Positions 41,815 to 50,836 of a stretch of DNA of 64,000 bases are shown in pieces (position 1 is the first letter of the stretch; each line of letters opens with the position of its first letter). Position numbers and translations under genes: made by a program. The notes below the pieces were generated by a model. The model ran no database searches, had not been told where the DNA came from, and worked only from the letters and a program-made list of their open reading frames with translations. This DNA comes from Gaiellasilicea sp037720595 (GTDB lineage: Bacteria; Actinomycetota; Thermoleophilia; Gaiellales; Gaiellaceae), in contig JBBJLW010000004.1 in the NCBI GenBank assembly GCA_037720595.1, positions 117,587 to 181,586 on the forward strand, written 5' to 3'.

Positions 41815-41994
41815 CTAGATCTGCGCGGGTTGCTCGGTTCCGGGTACCGGCGTCGGCTGCGGCGGGTCGAGCTCGCCGGGCGGCGGATACGGATGGGGTA
41901 GGTCGGGGCCCGGCGTCGGATCGAGCTCACCCGGAGGTGGTGTCGGCTCGGGAAACTGGGGTGTCTGGGGCGGTGTGGGATCGATGGGTTGCAT
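41815..41994 (-). CDS. Short proline-rich protein
   Basis: 59 residues, starting with MQPIDPTPPQTPQFPEP. About 40 percent is Pro. A segment of the form PPPGELDP occurs twice, at about residues 19-26 and 37-44. No signal peptide or membrane helix. Codon use fits the neighbours, but a weak AGGA well upstream is the only ribosome-site candidate. It lies between the CcmI-like gene and the M23 gene. Bases 41699-41814 show no other gene. Whether it is made is uncertain. Confidence 0.45.
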   Translation of the reverse strand: MQPIDPTPPQTPQFPEPTPPPGELDPTPGPDLPHPYPPPGELDPPQPTPVPGTEQPAQI

Positions 41995-42004
41995 GGGAGC
42001 CGTC

Positions 42005-42340
42005 CTACCCGGACCTGCTCGACCTCACACGCGGCTCCGACAGCTCGCGGGTTCTCGGCTCGAGCGCTCGGAGAGCCGCCGCGGCTTCGCGACGCAGCGG
42101 GCCGACGAGCACGCGGTAATCGGAATCGGAGACCTTGCCGGTGCGATGGTCGAACTCGAGCTCCTTGAGGGCCGCGAGGGCACGATCGCGCACCTCCGAG
42201 AGCTCGAGTTGGCGCTGCTCCAGCTCGCCGGGCCGGTCGAGCCGGTCGTCCGCCGGCGCCGGGTCACGGAGATAGGGCAGCGCTACGGCGACGACGCAGC
42301 CGATCGCAAGCAGCGCTCCGAGCACAAGGGCGAGACTCAC
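42005..42340 (-). CDS. CcmI-like cytochrome c biogenesis protein
   Basis: 111 residues from GTG 42340, overlapping the ccmF stop as GTGA. A single N-terminal membrane helix (2-21) is followed by a charged coiled-coil segment LEQRQLELSEVRDRALAAL and the motif KELEFDHRTGKVSDSDY, typical of the N-terminal half of CcmI, which presents apocytochrome to the heme lyase. The TPR part of full CcmI is absent. The assignment rests on context and this motif. The reading extends far upstream in the same frame, but that part overlaps ccmF. Confidence 0.75.
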   Translation of the reverse strand: MSLALVLGALLAIGCVVAVALPYLRDPAPADDRLDRPGELEQRQLELSEVRDRALAALKELEFDHRTGKVSDSDYRVLVGPLRREAAAALRALEPRTRELSEPRVRSSRSG

Positions 42341-44328
42341 GGCTCGGCCGGGACGCCCGCGGCGGCGTACCGCGTCGCGAGTCGTCGCTGCTCGCGCGCG
42401 TCCGGCCAGAGCGCGATTAGGGAGCCGAGCAGGAAGACGAATCCGGCCAGCCAGATCAGGTTCACGAGCGGCTTCACGAAAACGCGGAAGTAGGCCGTAC
42501 CATCCGGGTTCACCTCGGCGATCACGAAGAGATCCTCGCCGGTGACCAGATCGCTGCGGATCCCGACCTCGGTCGACACCTGCCGCTCGGCGGTGTAGCC
42601 GTTCTTGCCCGCCTCGACGGTGCCGAGGTCTTTGCCTCCACGGGTGACGTCGAGCACGGTGCGGATCTCGGTCGCGTTCGCCCCGGCTCGCTCCTCGAGC
42701 GCGCGGTAGGTGAGTCGGTAGTCCCCGGCCGCGAGGGTTTGGCCGCGTGCGAGCTTCCCCTCGCTGACCGTGTCGTAGGCGCTCGAGCCGGCGATCCCGA
42801 TCGCGAGCAGCACGATCGCGGCATGGACGACGTAGCCGCCGTAGCGGCGCCGGTTCCGGGCCACGAGGTCGGAGAACGCCCGCGGCCACGAGCCACCGGA
42901 GAGCGAGCGACGGGCGCGGGTTCCGCGTACGAACTCGAGCGCGATCGTGCCGAGGACGAACGCGGAGAAGCTGTAGGCGATCAAACCGGGGATCGACGAG
43001 CCGGCGCCGAGCGCGAGCAGGATCGAGCCGGTCCCGAGGGCCGCGCCGAGCGGCCACGTGAAGGTGAGCAGGAGGCTCCGCACCGACGCACGCCGCCAGG
43101 CGACGAGCGGCCCGATTCCCATCAGGAGGAGCAGCGGCAACCCGAAGATCCGGAGAAAGAAGTCGTAGTAGGGCCTGCCCACCGTCACCGACTCGCCCCG
43201 GACTGCCTCGGAGAAGATCGGGTAGGCAACACCCCAGAGGATGGTCAGCGTCAGCGCGACGAGCAGGAGGTTGTTGTAGAGGAAGGTCGCCTCGCGCGAG
43301 ACGAGCGACTCGAGCTTCGTGTGCGCACGCAGCAACTGCAGCCGCGCGAAGACGAGCGCCAGCGATGCGAGCACCACGAGGCAGATAAAGCCGAGAAACC
43401 ACGGCCCGATCGAGCTCTGCGTGAACGAGTGGATCGAGCTGACGATCCCCGACCGCGTCAGGAAGGTGCCGAAGAGCGAGAGGCTGAACGCAAAGATCAC
43501 GAGCAGCACATTCCAGACCTTCAGCATCCCTCGCTTCTCTTGGATCATCACCGAATGGAGGAAGGCGGTGGCGGCGAGCCACGGCATCAACGCCGCGTTC
43601 TCGACAGGATCCCAAGCGTAGTAACCGCCCCAGCCGACCTCCTCGTAGGCCCAGTGCGCGCCAAGAAGCTGGCCGATCCCGAGCGCCGTCCAGGCGACGA
43701 GCGTCCAGCGACGCGTCGCGACGATCCAGCGCTCGTCAGCGCGGCGCGCGAGTAGGGCGCCCATGGCGAAGGCGAACGGAACCGTCAGCCCGACGAAGCC
43801 GAGGTAGAGAAGCGGCGGGTGGGCCATCATGTACGGGTTCTGGAGGCTCGGGTTGAGGCCGGCGCCGTCGGCCGGGGCAACTTGGCTCGCAAACGGCGTC
43901 GCCACTGCGACGACGAGGAACGCGAAGAAGAGCGCCACAGCTCCGAGGACCGGAACGACCCAGATGACGAGATCACGGGCGGTGCGCCGGTTCAACATGA
44001 CGGCCGTGGCGGCGTAGCCCGTGAGGAGCAGGAGCCAGAGCAGGAGCGATCCCTCCTGTCCGCCCCAGAAGGCCGAGATCGTGTAGCCGGTGGGCAGCTC
44101 GCGGCTCGTGTGGTCGGCCACGTAGACGAACGAGAAGTCGTGGCGGACGAGCGCGGCCACGAGGACGAGCGAGGCTACGAGCGTCGAGCCGAAGGCGGCG
44201 AGCAGCGCATTCTGGGCCGAGAGGGCGAGTCGGCGCTTACGCTGCCAGGCCGCGTAGCCGCCGGCCACCACGGCGTAGAGCACGAGTCCAAGCGTGGCGA
44301 CGAGCGCGGCGCGGCCTAATTCAGGCAT
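42337..44328 (-). CDS. ccmF: CcmF, heme lyase subunit of cytochrome c maturation
   Basis: 663 residues with about 14 to 15 hydrophobic helices. The WWD-type heme-handling motif is WGGYYAWDPVENAALMPW (about 230-250), with Trp/Gly-rich WGGQEGSLLLWLLLL earlier, and conserved His residues in AHPPLLYLG. A periplasmic domain sits at about 520-620 before the last helix. CcmF ligates heme from CcmE to apocytochrome c. It lies 16 bases after ccmE and is coupled to the CcmI-like gene. The ccmABCD and ccmGH genes are not in this window. Confidence 0.95.
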   Translation of the reverse strand: MPELGRAALVATLGLVLYAVVAGGYAAWQRKRRLALSAQNALLAAFGSTLVASLVLVAALVRHDFSFVYVADHTSRELPTGYTISAFWGGQEGSLLLWLLLLTGYAATAVMLNRRTARDLVIWVVPVLGAVALFFAFLVVAVATPFASQVAPADGAGLNPSLQNPYMMAHPPLLYLGFVGLTVPFAFAMGALLARRADERWIVATRRWTLVAWTALGIGQLLGAHWAYEEVGWGGYYAWDPVENAALMPWLAATAFLHSVMIQEKRGMLKVWNVLLVIFAFSLSLFGTFLTRSGIVSSIHSFTQSSIGPWFLGFICLVVLASLALVFARLQLLRAHTKLESLVSREATFLYNNLLLVALTLTILWGVAYPIFSEAVRGESVTVGRPYYDFFLRIFGLPLLLLMGIGPLVAWRRASVRSLLLTFTWPLGAALGTGSILLALGAGSSIPGLIAYSFSAFVLGTIALEFVRGTRARRSLSGGSWPRAFSDLVARNRRRYGGYVVHAAIVLLAIGIAGSSAYDTVSEGKLARGQTLAAGDYRLTYRALEERAGANATEIRTVLDVTRGGKDLGTVEAGKNGYTAERQVSTEVGIRSDLVTGEDLFVIAEVNPDGTAYFRVFVKPLVNLIWLAGFVFLLGSLIALWPDAREQRRLATRYAAAGVPAEP

Positions 44329-44344
44329 ACACCTGCTCGGGCAT

Positions 44345-44743
44345 CTACGAGGCGTTCTTCTCGGGGGCGTACTTCGAGGGACACTTCGTGACGAGCGTGT
44401 CCGGGACGGCGACGAACGTGCCCTGCCTCAGTTGCCCCTCGACGTGGATGTCGCGGCCAACGCGAAAGAGATCCGGGACCGAGCCCTTGTAGACCACCGG
44501 CACCGTCGCCTGCCCCTTGACGTCGCGGAGGACGAACCTGAGCCCGCCGGCGTGCGCGTCGCCGGTGACCCGCCCGACCACCTTGCCGGCGAGCGCGACG
44601 CGGTCGGTCCGGCCCTTGAGCTCCCCCGGTGCGATCGAGGGGGTACCGCCCCCGGCGACCGAGGCGTAGAGCAGGAAGACTGCGAGCGCTGCCGCCACCG
44701 ACAGCGCGATCACGAGGCGCGCGGGACTTCGCTTCCGTGCCAC
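44345..44743 (-). CDS. ccmE: CcmE, heme chaperone of the Cys (CxxxY) type
   Basis: 132 residues. One N-terminal membrane helix (10-30) and an OB-fold domain with VALAGKVVGRV, FVLRDVKGQATVPVVYKGSVPDLF and VEGQLRQG. In most CcmE proteins the heme is bound by His in an HxxxY motif; here the motif reads KCPSKYAPE, that is CxxxY. Cys-type CcmE is known from archaea, sulfate reducers and some Gram-positive groups. The His-type motif is absent altogether. First gene of the ccmE-ccmF-ccmI-like run. Confidence 0.93.
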   Translation of the reverse strand: MARKRSPARLVIALSVAAALAVFLLYASVAGGGTPSIAPGELKGRTDRVALAGKVVGRVTGDAHAGGLRFVLRDVKGQATVPVVYKGSVPDLFRVGRDIHVEGQLRQGTFVAVPDTLVTKCPSKYAPEKNAS

Positions 44744-44761
44744 CAGGTGATCGTAGCGGTG

Positions 44762-45004
44762 CTAGACCGAGCGAGGCGCTGGTTCGCGACGACCTGGAAT
44801 CCGGTAGCCGTGGTCGTGGCAGAGCGAGCCAGGTGCATCCTCGGTCAACGCGTCGCAGTAACCCTTGCCGTAGGCGGCCCGGATGAACGCGGCCATCACC
44901 TCGAGATTCCACTCCCCCACCTCTGACGCCTCACGCCAAAGATCGGCGAGCCGGAGATCGATGTCCAGCTCGAGCAGGTCGATGCGTGAAGGACGGTCGC
45001 TCAT
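44762..45004 (-). CDS. Small protein of unknown function upstream of ccmE
   Basis: 80 residues from ATG 45004. It is mixed-charge and probably helical (RIDLLELDIDLRLADLWREA; EVGEWNLEVMAAFIRAAYG), with a C-terminal CDALTEDAPGSLCHDHGY that contains two Cys and two His and might bind a metal. No signal peptide. It lies 18 bases before ccmE on the same strand and may be co-transcribed. No clear ribosome site. Not recognised. Confidence 0.55.
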   Translation of the reverse strand: MSDRPSRIDLLELDIDLRLADLWREASEVGEWNLEVMAAFIRAAYGKGYCDALTEDAPGSLCHDHGYRIPGRREPAPRSV

Positions 45005-45067
45005 GTCGAAAAGGGTAGGACCTGCGTCGGACGACACCCGTGTTGTCGATCGTCTAGCGTCAGGCGC

Positions 45068-45874
45068 GTGGGAGCGATCCGCTTCGGGCCGGCACGCTGG
45101 CCTTCCCGGGACTCGCCCGAGGAGGCGATCCGGATCCTCCTCGAGCGCAGCTACAGCGCCTGCGAGCTCGACTTCGAGAGCGGCTTCTGGCTGGACTACC
45201 CCGCGGCGGAACGGCTCGGGGAGCTGGCGAAGGAGAACGATATCGCGCTCTCCGTCCATGCACCGCTTTTCGCGTTCCCGGGCCACCCGGACGTGAAGAA
45301 GGCAAAGATGGCTCTCGGCGCCCTCGATCGGAGCGCAGGCCTCGCGGCAGCGTGCAGCGCCGAGATCGTCGTGATCCATCCCGGCTTCTGGCTCGGGCGC
45401 GATCGGCAGGCCACGCTCGACGACGTGGTCGCGTGGCTCGGCGAGTTGCGCGAGCGGCTCGAAGCGAAGAACCGGCTCGTCGCGTTCGGCCTCGAGGTGA
45501 TGGGTCGCGTCAGCGAGCTCGGCTCGATCGACGACGTGCTCGAGGTCGCCTCACGCGTGAGCTGGGTGCGTCCGGTGGTCGACTTCGCCCACATGCACGC
45601 GACGAGCGACGGCGCCTTCACCGACGTCGAGGCGTTCGCCGCCGCGCTGGAATCGGCCGACGCCGTGCTTGGGCCGGACGAGCCCTTCCACATCCACTTC
45701 TCGGACATCGCCTATGCGAACCGAAACGAGACGAAGCACCTGCCCTACGGGCAGGGAACGCTGCGCGCCGAGCCGCTCGCGGAAGCACTCTCCCGCTTCG
45801 AGCGACCTGCGACCGTGATCTCGGAGTCGCCGGACGAGGCTTCGTCGCAGGCGATCCTCGCAGCGCTCGCCTAG
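45068..45874 (+). CDS. Endonuclease IV/xylose isomerase-like TIM barrel protein
   Basis: 268 residues from GTG 45068. The AP endonuclease 2 family barrel with the likely metal ligands in the expected order: His in LSVHAPLF, His in VIHPGFWLG, Glu in GLEVMGR, Asp and His in VVDFAHMHA, His in FHIHFSDI, His in KHLPYGQG and Glu in VISESPDE. This pattern is close to the tri-zinc site of endonuclease IV (Nfo). It is a candidate DNA repair enzyme acting at abasic sites; sugar isomerases share the fold but lack this set. Confidence 0.85.
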   Translation: MGAIRFGPARWPSRDSPEEAIRILLERSYSACELDFESGFWLDYPAAERLGELAKENDIALSVHAPLFAFPGHPDVKKAKMALGALDRSAGLAAACSAEIVVIHPGFWLGRDRQATLDDVVAWLGELRERLEAKNRLVAFGLEVMGRVSELGSIDDVLEVASRVSWVRPVVDFAHMHATSDGAFTDVEAFAAALESADAVLGPDEPFHIHFSDIAYANRNETKHLPYGQGTLRAEPLAEALSRFERPATVISESPDEASSQAILAALA

Positions 45875-45920
45875 GCTCCCCCACCTTCACGCGACCTGTT
45901 TCTGGCGTCATCATGTCCAC

Positions 45921-46697
45921 ATGGATGATCAGAGCGAGCCCTCAGTCGATCTCGCCGACGTGTTTAGAGATTCCATCCGGCCAACCGTCGAGACCCTGCT
46001 CGATCTCGCGTTACAGCTCTGGTGGCTCTTGCTCATCGTCGCCGCAGTCCAGCTGGGGCGACTCCTTCTCTTCATCCGCCGCCAACGACGACTGACAAGG
46101 TCGGGAATACGAGAAGTCGACGCGATGGATGGACCGACGTTCGAGAGATACCTAGCGACGTTGTTCCAGCGACTCGGCTATCGCGTCGAGGTTGTCGGCA
46201 GCGCCGGTGGCGACTACGGCGGTGATCTGGTCATTCGAAAGAACGGCACTCGAACCATCGTCCAAGCGAAGTGCTACAGGAAGACAGTCGGGATCAAGGC
46301 GGTTCAGGAAGCACATACTGCCCGCGCGATGTACGACTGCGCGGACGCGATGGTCGTCACGAACAGCGTCTTTTCGCGGCAAGCGCAGAAGACCGCGCGT
46401 AACACGGGCGTCCAGCTATGGGGACGGGAGGAGCTTGTCGCGAGACTGCTCAAGGCGCGGGGATCGCAAGCTCTTCCGGCTCAAATCGATCAACCCCAAA
46501 TTGCCGCTTCCGTTACCGGGAGCGTTCGCAGCGATCCGATGGATCCTCAGGCGTGTGCGCAGTGCGGCGAGATCGTCAGCGAGAAGGTGCGGGCCTTCTG
46601 CGTAGCCGATCCGGTGCGCTTCGGCGGCCTCGTTTACTGCTTCAGGCACCAACGCGCGTTCCGTCGCTCTCCACCATCGTCGTCGTCCGCCTACTAG
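45921..46697 (+). CDS. Membrane-anchored Mrr-type nuclease with C-terminal zinc motif
   Basis: 258 residues. One hydrophobic helix at about 28-50 (LALQLWWLLLIVAAVQLGRL), a Mrr_cat domain at about 65-180 with MDGPTFERYLATLFQRLGY, catalytic Asp in GGDYGGDLVI and the QxK in TIVQAKCYRK, then MVVTNSVFS and GVQLWGREELV. The C-terminus (about 205-245) has CAQCGE, then a Cys and a CFRHQ group, a likely zinc finger. Mrr enzymes cut methylated or foreign DNA. Membrane-anchored members are thought to survey incoming DNA. Convergent with the cyclase gene, overlapping by 4 bases. Confidence 0.88.
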   Translation: MDDQSEPSVDLADVFRDSIRPTVETLLDLALQLWWLLLIVAAVQLGRLLLFIRRQRRLTRSGIREVDAMDGPTFERYLATLFQRLGYRVEVVGSAGGDYGGDLVIRKNGTRTIVQAKCYRKTVGIKAVQEAHTARAMYDCADAMVVTNSVFSRQAQKTARNTGVQLWGREELVARLLKARGSQALPAQIDQPQIAASVTGSVRSDPMDPQACAQCGEIVSEKVRAFCVADPVRFGGLVYCFRHQRAFRRSPPSSSSAY

Positions 46698-49621
46698 GCA
46701 GGAATCAACGCGGCGTCATAACCGGCGAGCTCGGTCTCGTAGGCGTCCGCCTCGTCGACCCGGCCCCGCTCGCGGAGGAAACCGGCGAGCGCAAGAACCA
46801 GCTCGCGCCTGATCAGCCAGAGATCTTTCCCCTCGATCACCTCGACGCCTCCACGGAGCAGCGACTCCGCCTCCTCGTCACGGCCTTGCGCCGCCCGAAC
46901 GAGGCCGAGCGCCATCCGCGTGGTCGCGCGGGAGATCGTGTCGTGCGGGCCGACCGTCTCACGCGACTCGAGGGCGTAGCGCTCGGCCTCGTCGATCTTG
47001 CCGGTCGCGACGAGTACCTGCGCGAGCCCGCGCTGGCTCTCGCAGAGGGTGCCACGGTCCTCGAGCGGCTTCAGGATCCGGATCGCGTCGCGGAAGCGCC
47101 TGTCGGCGGCGGCGAGATCGCCGCGGCGCCGCTCGACCCAGCCGTAGTGGTTGCTGACGCGTGCGAGCGCCCAGGCGTTGCCGGACTGGGAGAAGAGCTC
47201 CTCGGCACGATCGAGCTCCGCGGCAGCCTCGTCGGCGCGGCCGCGCAGGGCGTCGATCCGAGCCTGCGAGACGAGCGCCCAGCCGAGCGCTGTGATGTTG
47301 CCGCTCTCCTCCGCGAGCTCGAGCGCCTCGGCGACGAGAACACCTGCACGATCGAGGTCGAGCCTCGCGATCGCCGCGCTCGCGAGCTCGTCGACGGCGT
47401 TCGCCTCCAGATCCTTGCGCCCGATCTCGCGCGCGACCTCGAGCGCCTTGCCGTTCCAGCGCTCGTCGTCGTCGAGGTCGCCGAGCCACCAACCGATCCG
47501 GGCACGCATCGAGAGCGCCTCGTAGCGATCCTCCGGCTTGCCGTCCTCGAGCAGGACGAGCGCCTGCTCGACCAGCTCGCGCCCGCGGGGAAGATCGGCA
47601 TCCCGCATCAGGGCGTTCTCGGCGAGGGCCGTCAAAGCGAGTCCTTGCAGCCGGCGCTCGCCGGCCTCGGTGGCGTCGGCGAAGACGCGCTCCATCTCCG
47701 CCGCCTGTGCCGGTAGATCGGCGATCCGGCGGGCGGCGCGCGCGGCGAGGAAGCGACGCTGCAACGTCGGCTCGAGCTCGACGGCGCGCACGAGCACGCG
47801 CCGGGCTGCGCGATTGGCCTCTCGCGCCAGCGCGCGTCGGCCGGCGGCTTCGAGCGTCGCAGCAGCCTCGGTGGCGAGTTCAGCAGGCACGGTGCCGTCG
47901 AGCTCGCCGAGCAGCGTCGCCGCCTGGTCGAGGTGGTAGGCGCGGATCTCCAGCAGCTCCTCCCCCGTCCGCTCGTCGATCCAGAGCGCCGCCGCCTGAT
48001 GCAGGTCGGCGCGCGCCCCCTTCGTCAGCCCGGAGTAGGCGACGTCGCGGATGAGCACGTGCTTGAACCGATAGGCCGTCTCGCCCGAGATCGTGGAGCG
48101 GCTCTCCCGGGTGAGGAAATCGCGCTGCAGGAGGTCGTCGAGCACCGGCTCGAGCTCCTCGAGCTCGGGTGCAAGCCGCGAGAGCGCGCCTTCCCAGAAG
48201 ATCCGGCCGATCACGGAGGCACGCTGGAGCAGCGTTTTCTCGGCCCGCGGCAGGCGGTCGATCCGGGCTGCGATCATGGCCTGAAGGGTGTCCGGAATCC
48301 GCTTCGCGGAGGTGCCGCCCTCGAGCAGCATCCTGATCGTCTCCTCGACGAAGAGCGGGTTCCCCTCGGTCTTCTCGAGCAGCGAGCGGCGATCGGTTGC
48401 CGAAAGCTCCCGTTCGGCGAGGAGCGCGTCCACGAGCGCCTCGCTCTCGAGCGGAGGCAACGGCTCGAGCTCGATCGCGGTCGCTCGCACGCGGCCGCCG
48501 CCCCAACCGGGACGAAGGTCGAGGAGCTCCGGCCGGGCGAGGCAGACGATCAGGAGCGGCGCGTCCTTGACCCGCTCGGCGAGGTGCTCGACGAGCTCGA
48601 GCAGCGAGTCCTCGGCCCAGTGCACGTCCTCGAAGACGAGGATCAGCGGCTGTGCGGATGCGAGCTCGGCGGCCCATTCGCGCGCCGCCCAGGCGATCTC
48701 CTGCTGGCTGCGCTCGGCCTCGATCCCCTCGAGCACGCCGACCGCGAGCGCGAGCAGGTCGGCGACGGCATCGTCGCCGCAGGCGGCCTGGAGCTTCGCG
48801 ACCGCCTCCTGGACAGGATCGTCGTCGGTGATCCCGGCCGCGACCTTGACCATCTCGGCGATCGGCCAGTAGGTGATCCCCTCGCCGTAGGGCAGCGAGC
48901 GCCCGGCAAGGACGGTTGCGCCCTCGACACCGGCGGCGAACTCGCGCACGAGCCGGCTCTTGCCGACACCCGGCTCGCCGTAGATCGTGAACAGGTGCGC
49001 GCGGCGGTCGCGCACGGTGCGCGCGAACGTCGTGTGGAGCAGCTCGAGCTCGAACTCGCGGCCGACGAACGGCGCGGAGACGCTGGCGGGCCGGTCGGCC
49101 GAGTCGAGCACGCGCACGAGTCGCCAGACGGGAAGCGGATCGCCGAAGCCCTTCAGGTCGAAGATGCCGCAGTCCTCGGTCTCGATCCGCGAGAGTGTCA
49201 ATCGGTAGGCGAAGGGGCCGAGCAGCGTCTCGCCGGGTCGAGCGAGCTGTTGGAGACGAGCCGCGACGTTGACTGCCTCGCCGGTCGCGAAGGTCGACTC
49301 CGACTCGTCCGCGACGACCTCGCCCGACTCGATCCCGATCCGAGCCTCGAGGCCGAGCCCATGCACCGAGTCCATGATCGCTTCGGCCGCCCGGACAGCC
49401 CGCTCGCCGTCGTCCTCGTGCGCCTGCGGGACGCCGAAAGCGGCCATGACGGCATCGCCCGCGAACTTCTCGACAATCCCGCCGTGTCGAGTGATGCACG
49501 TCGAGACGTGCTCGAAGAACGAGGTCACGCGGCGCCGGACGACCTCCGGGTCGCGGGACGAGACGAACTCCGTCGAACCGACGAGGTCGACGAAGAGGAC
49601 GGTTGCGAGCTTCCTTTCCAC
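46694..49621 (-). CDS. Class III nucleotide cyclase-AAA ATPase-TPR regulator
   Basis: 975 residues from GTG 49621. N-terminal class III cyclase domain (1-170) with metal Asp residues in TVLFVDLVGSTEF and KFAGDAVMAAFG and the transition-state pair in EAVNVAARLQ, so catalysis looks possible. Then an AAA/NACHT-like ATPase with Walker A IYGEPGVGKSRL, Walker B LILVFEDVHWAED, and about ten TPR-like helical repeats from about 560 to the C-terminus. This is a common actinobacterial design in which the cyclase is tied to an ATPase and a protein-interaction scaffold. The signal sensed is unknown. No LuxR HTH is present. Confidence 0.92.
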   Translation of the reverse strand: MERKLATVLFVDLVGSTEFVSSRDPEVVRRRVTSFFEHVSTCITRHGGIVEKFAGDAVMAAFGVPQAHEDDGERAVRAAEAIMDSVHGLGLEARIGIESGEVVADESESTFATGEAVNVAARLQQLARPGETLLGPFAYRLTLSRIETEDCGIFDLKGFGDPLPVWRLVRVLDSADRPASVSAPFVGREFELELLHTTFARTVRDRRAHLFTIYGEPGVGKSRLVREFAAGVEGATVLAGRSLPYGEGITYWPIAEMVKVAAGITDDDPVQEAVAKLQAACGDDAVADLLALAVGVLEGIEAERSQQEIAWAAREWAAELASAQPLILVFEDVHWAEDSLLELVEHLAERVKDAPLLIVCLARPELLDLRPGWGGGRVRATAIELEPLPPLESEALVDALLAERELSATDRRSLLEKTEGNPLFVEETIRMLLEGGTSAKRIPDTLQAMIAARIDRLPRAEKTLLQRASVIGRIFWEGALSRLAPELEELEPVLDDLLQRDFLTRESRSTISGETAYRFKHVLIRDVAYSGLTKGARADLHQAAALWIDERTGEELLEIRAYHLDQAATLLGELDGTVPAELATEAAATLEAAGRRALAREANRAARRVLVRAVELEPTLQRRFLAARAARRIADLPAQAAEMERVFADATEAGERRLQGLALTALAENALMRDADLPRGRELVEQALVLLEDGKPEDRYEALSMRARIGWWLGDLDDDERWNGKALEVAREIGRKDLEANAVDELASAAIARLDLDRAGVLVAEALELAEESGNITALGWALVSQARIDALRGRADEAAAELDRAEELFSQSGNAWALARVSNHYGWVERRRGDLAAADRRFRDAIRILKPLEDRGTLCESQRGLAQVLVATGKIDEAERYALESRETVGPHDTISRATTRMALGLVRAAQGRDEEAESLLRGGVEVIEGKDLWLIRRELVLALAGFLRERGRVDEADAYETELAGYDAALIPA

Positions 49622-49666
49622 CCCTCGATTGTAGTTGCGGGAGCCTCCACGCCGAGCACGCCGCTC

Positions 49667-50836
49667 CTACCAGGTATCGGAGTCCTGGAAGGGCTCAACA
49701 CCGCCGACGACCCGCCGAAGAACCCGTCCAGTCGCGAGTTCCGCGACGACCGTACGGCCGTCAGTCCGCGGTACGTAGAGGTAGGCACCGGTTGTCGAGA
49801 TCACACCGAGCTGAAGCGGCTCCTCGATCCCGTAGCGCTTCGCGCCGGCGGTTCCATAGGCGCTGACGCCGCCGCGCCGGACTCCGACGATGCGGCCGCC
49901 CGCGAGGCGAAACGAGTCGATCTCGCGGTCGATCAGTCTGCGTTCCGAGGTGGTCGTGTCGACGAGCCAGAGCCCCACCGCCTTCGCAGCCCGCGGACCG
50001 GCCGTCGGCTTCTCCCAGCCGGAGAGCGCGAGCGTTCCGGGCGCGACGAGCTTGAGCTGGCGGCGCGACCACGGGCTCCCGCTCTTCGTCACTGCGGCCG
50101 GAGCGCGCAGCGATCGGCAGACGACCACGAGTGAGTCGAGTTCGACCTCGCAGATCTCGCCGTCTCCGTCTGCGAGCCACGCTCGCTCGCCATCCGGGTC
50201 GACGGCGAGGCCCGGCTCCGCCATCCGCACGACCTCTCCGTTGCGGCGCTGCCAGCCGCCGGCGATCCGCTCGACGTGGGTCGAGCGAGCACGACCGTCC
50301 GGGTCGATCACGTTCAGGCGAATCGGACCGACCCGTCCCGAAGGCCACTCCACCGCGACGATCCGTCCGCTCGCGCCGAGCTTCGGATCGACGAGCTCAC
50401 CCCGGTAGCGCAGGCTGCGAGTCACCTTCCGCGTCGACGGATCGAGCCAGACGAGCATCGACCCGCGGGGGAGGTCGACGAGCGCGACGAGGCCGCCGAC
50501 CGGCCAGCGCAGCCACTGCACCTCGCCCTCGGGGGCGATCGTCGCCTGTCCGGTTGCGCGCATCTCTCCGAGGTCGACGAATCGTACGACAGGGCGTTCC
50601 TGCGAAACAAGCGCGAGCGTCGACCCGTCGGGCGCGAACGCCCGATCCGCGTTGAAGGCGCCGACCCGGAGCGGCTGGCCGACGGGGCGCAGCGTGGCCG
50701 GATCGACCTGTGAGAGCGTCGCATCGGCCTGCGAGCCGCTGAGCCCGTACCGCGCCTCGCCGCCGCCACTCGCCGATACCGCGAGGGCCAACGCGGCGGC
50801 CACCGCCAGGCAAACGCGTCTAGCCACGCGAGTCAT
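49667..50836 (-). CDS. Secreted WD40-like beta-propeller protein, paralogue 1
   Basis: 389 residues. Signal peptide (MTRVARRVCLAVAAALALAV). The rest has a repeated pattern of short strands with VDPATLRP, FAPDGSTLALVS, WLDPSTRKV, LAVDPDGERAWLADGDGE, which suggests a six- or seven-blade propeller. The start overlaps the end of paralogue 2 by 17 bases, so they are co-transcribed. They share layout (ALxLSG, LVDTTTSERRLIDRE against IVDVRKRTARVVDRG) and equal length, so they come from an old tandem duplication. Function unknown. Confidence 0.8.
   Translation of the reverse strand: MTRVARRVCLAVAAALALAVSASGGGEARYGLSGSQADATLSQVDPATLRPVGQPLRVGAFNADRAFAPDGSTLALVSQERPVVRFVDLGEMRATGQATIAPEGEVQWLRWPVGGLVALVDLPRGSMLVWLDPSTRKVTRSLRYRGELVDPKLGASGRIVAVEWPSGRVGPIRLNVIDPDGRARSTHVERIAGGWQRRNGEVVRMAEPGLAVDPDGERAWLADGDGEICEVELDSLVVVCRSLRAPAAVTKSGSPWSRRQLKLVAPGTLALSGWEKPTAGPRAAKAVGLWLVDTTTSERRLIDREIDSFRLAGGRIVGVRRGGVSAYGTAGAKRYGIEEPLQLGVISTTGAYLYVPRTDGRTVVAELATGRVLRRVVGGVEPFQDSDTW

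Noticed and set aside
46418..50134. Long plus-strand frames (432 and 733 codons) opposite the cyclase-ATPase gene
   Set aside because: Antisense shadows of a gene with clear cyclase, Walker and TPR motifs.
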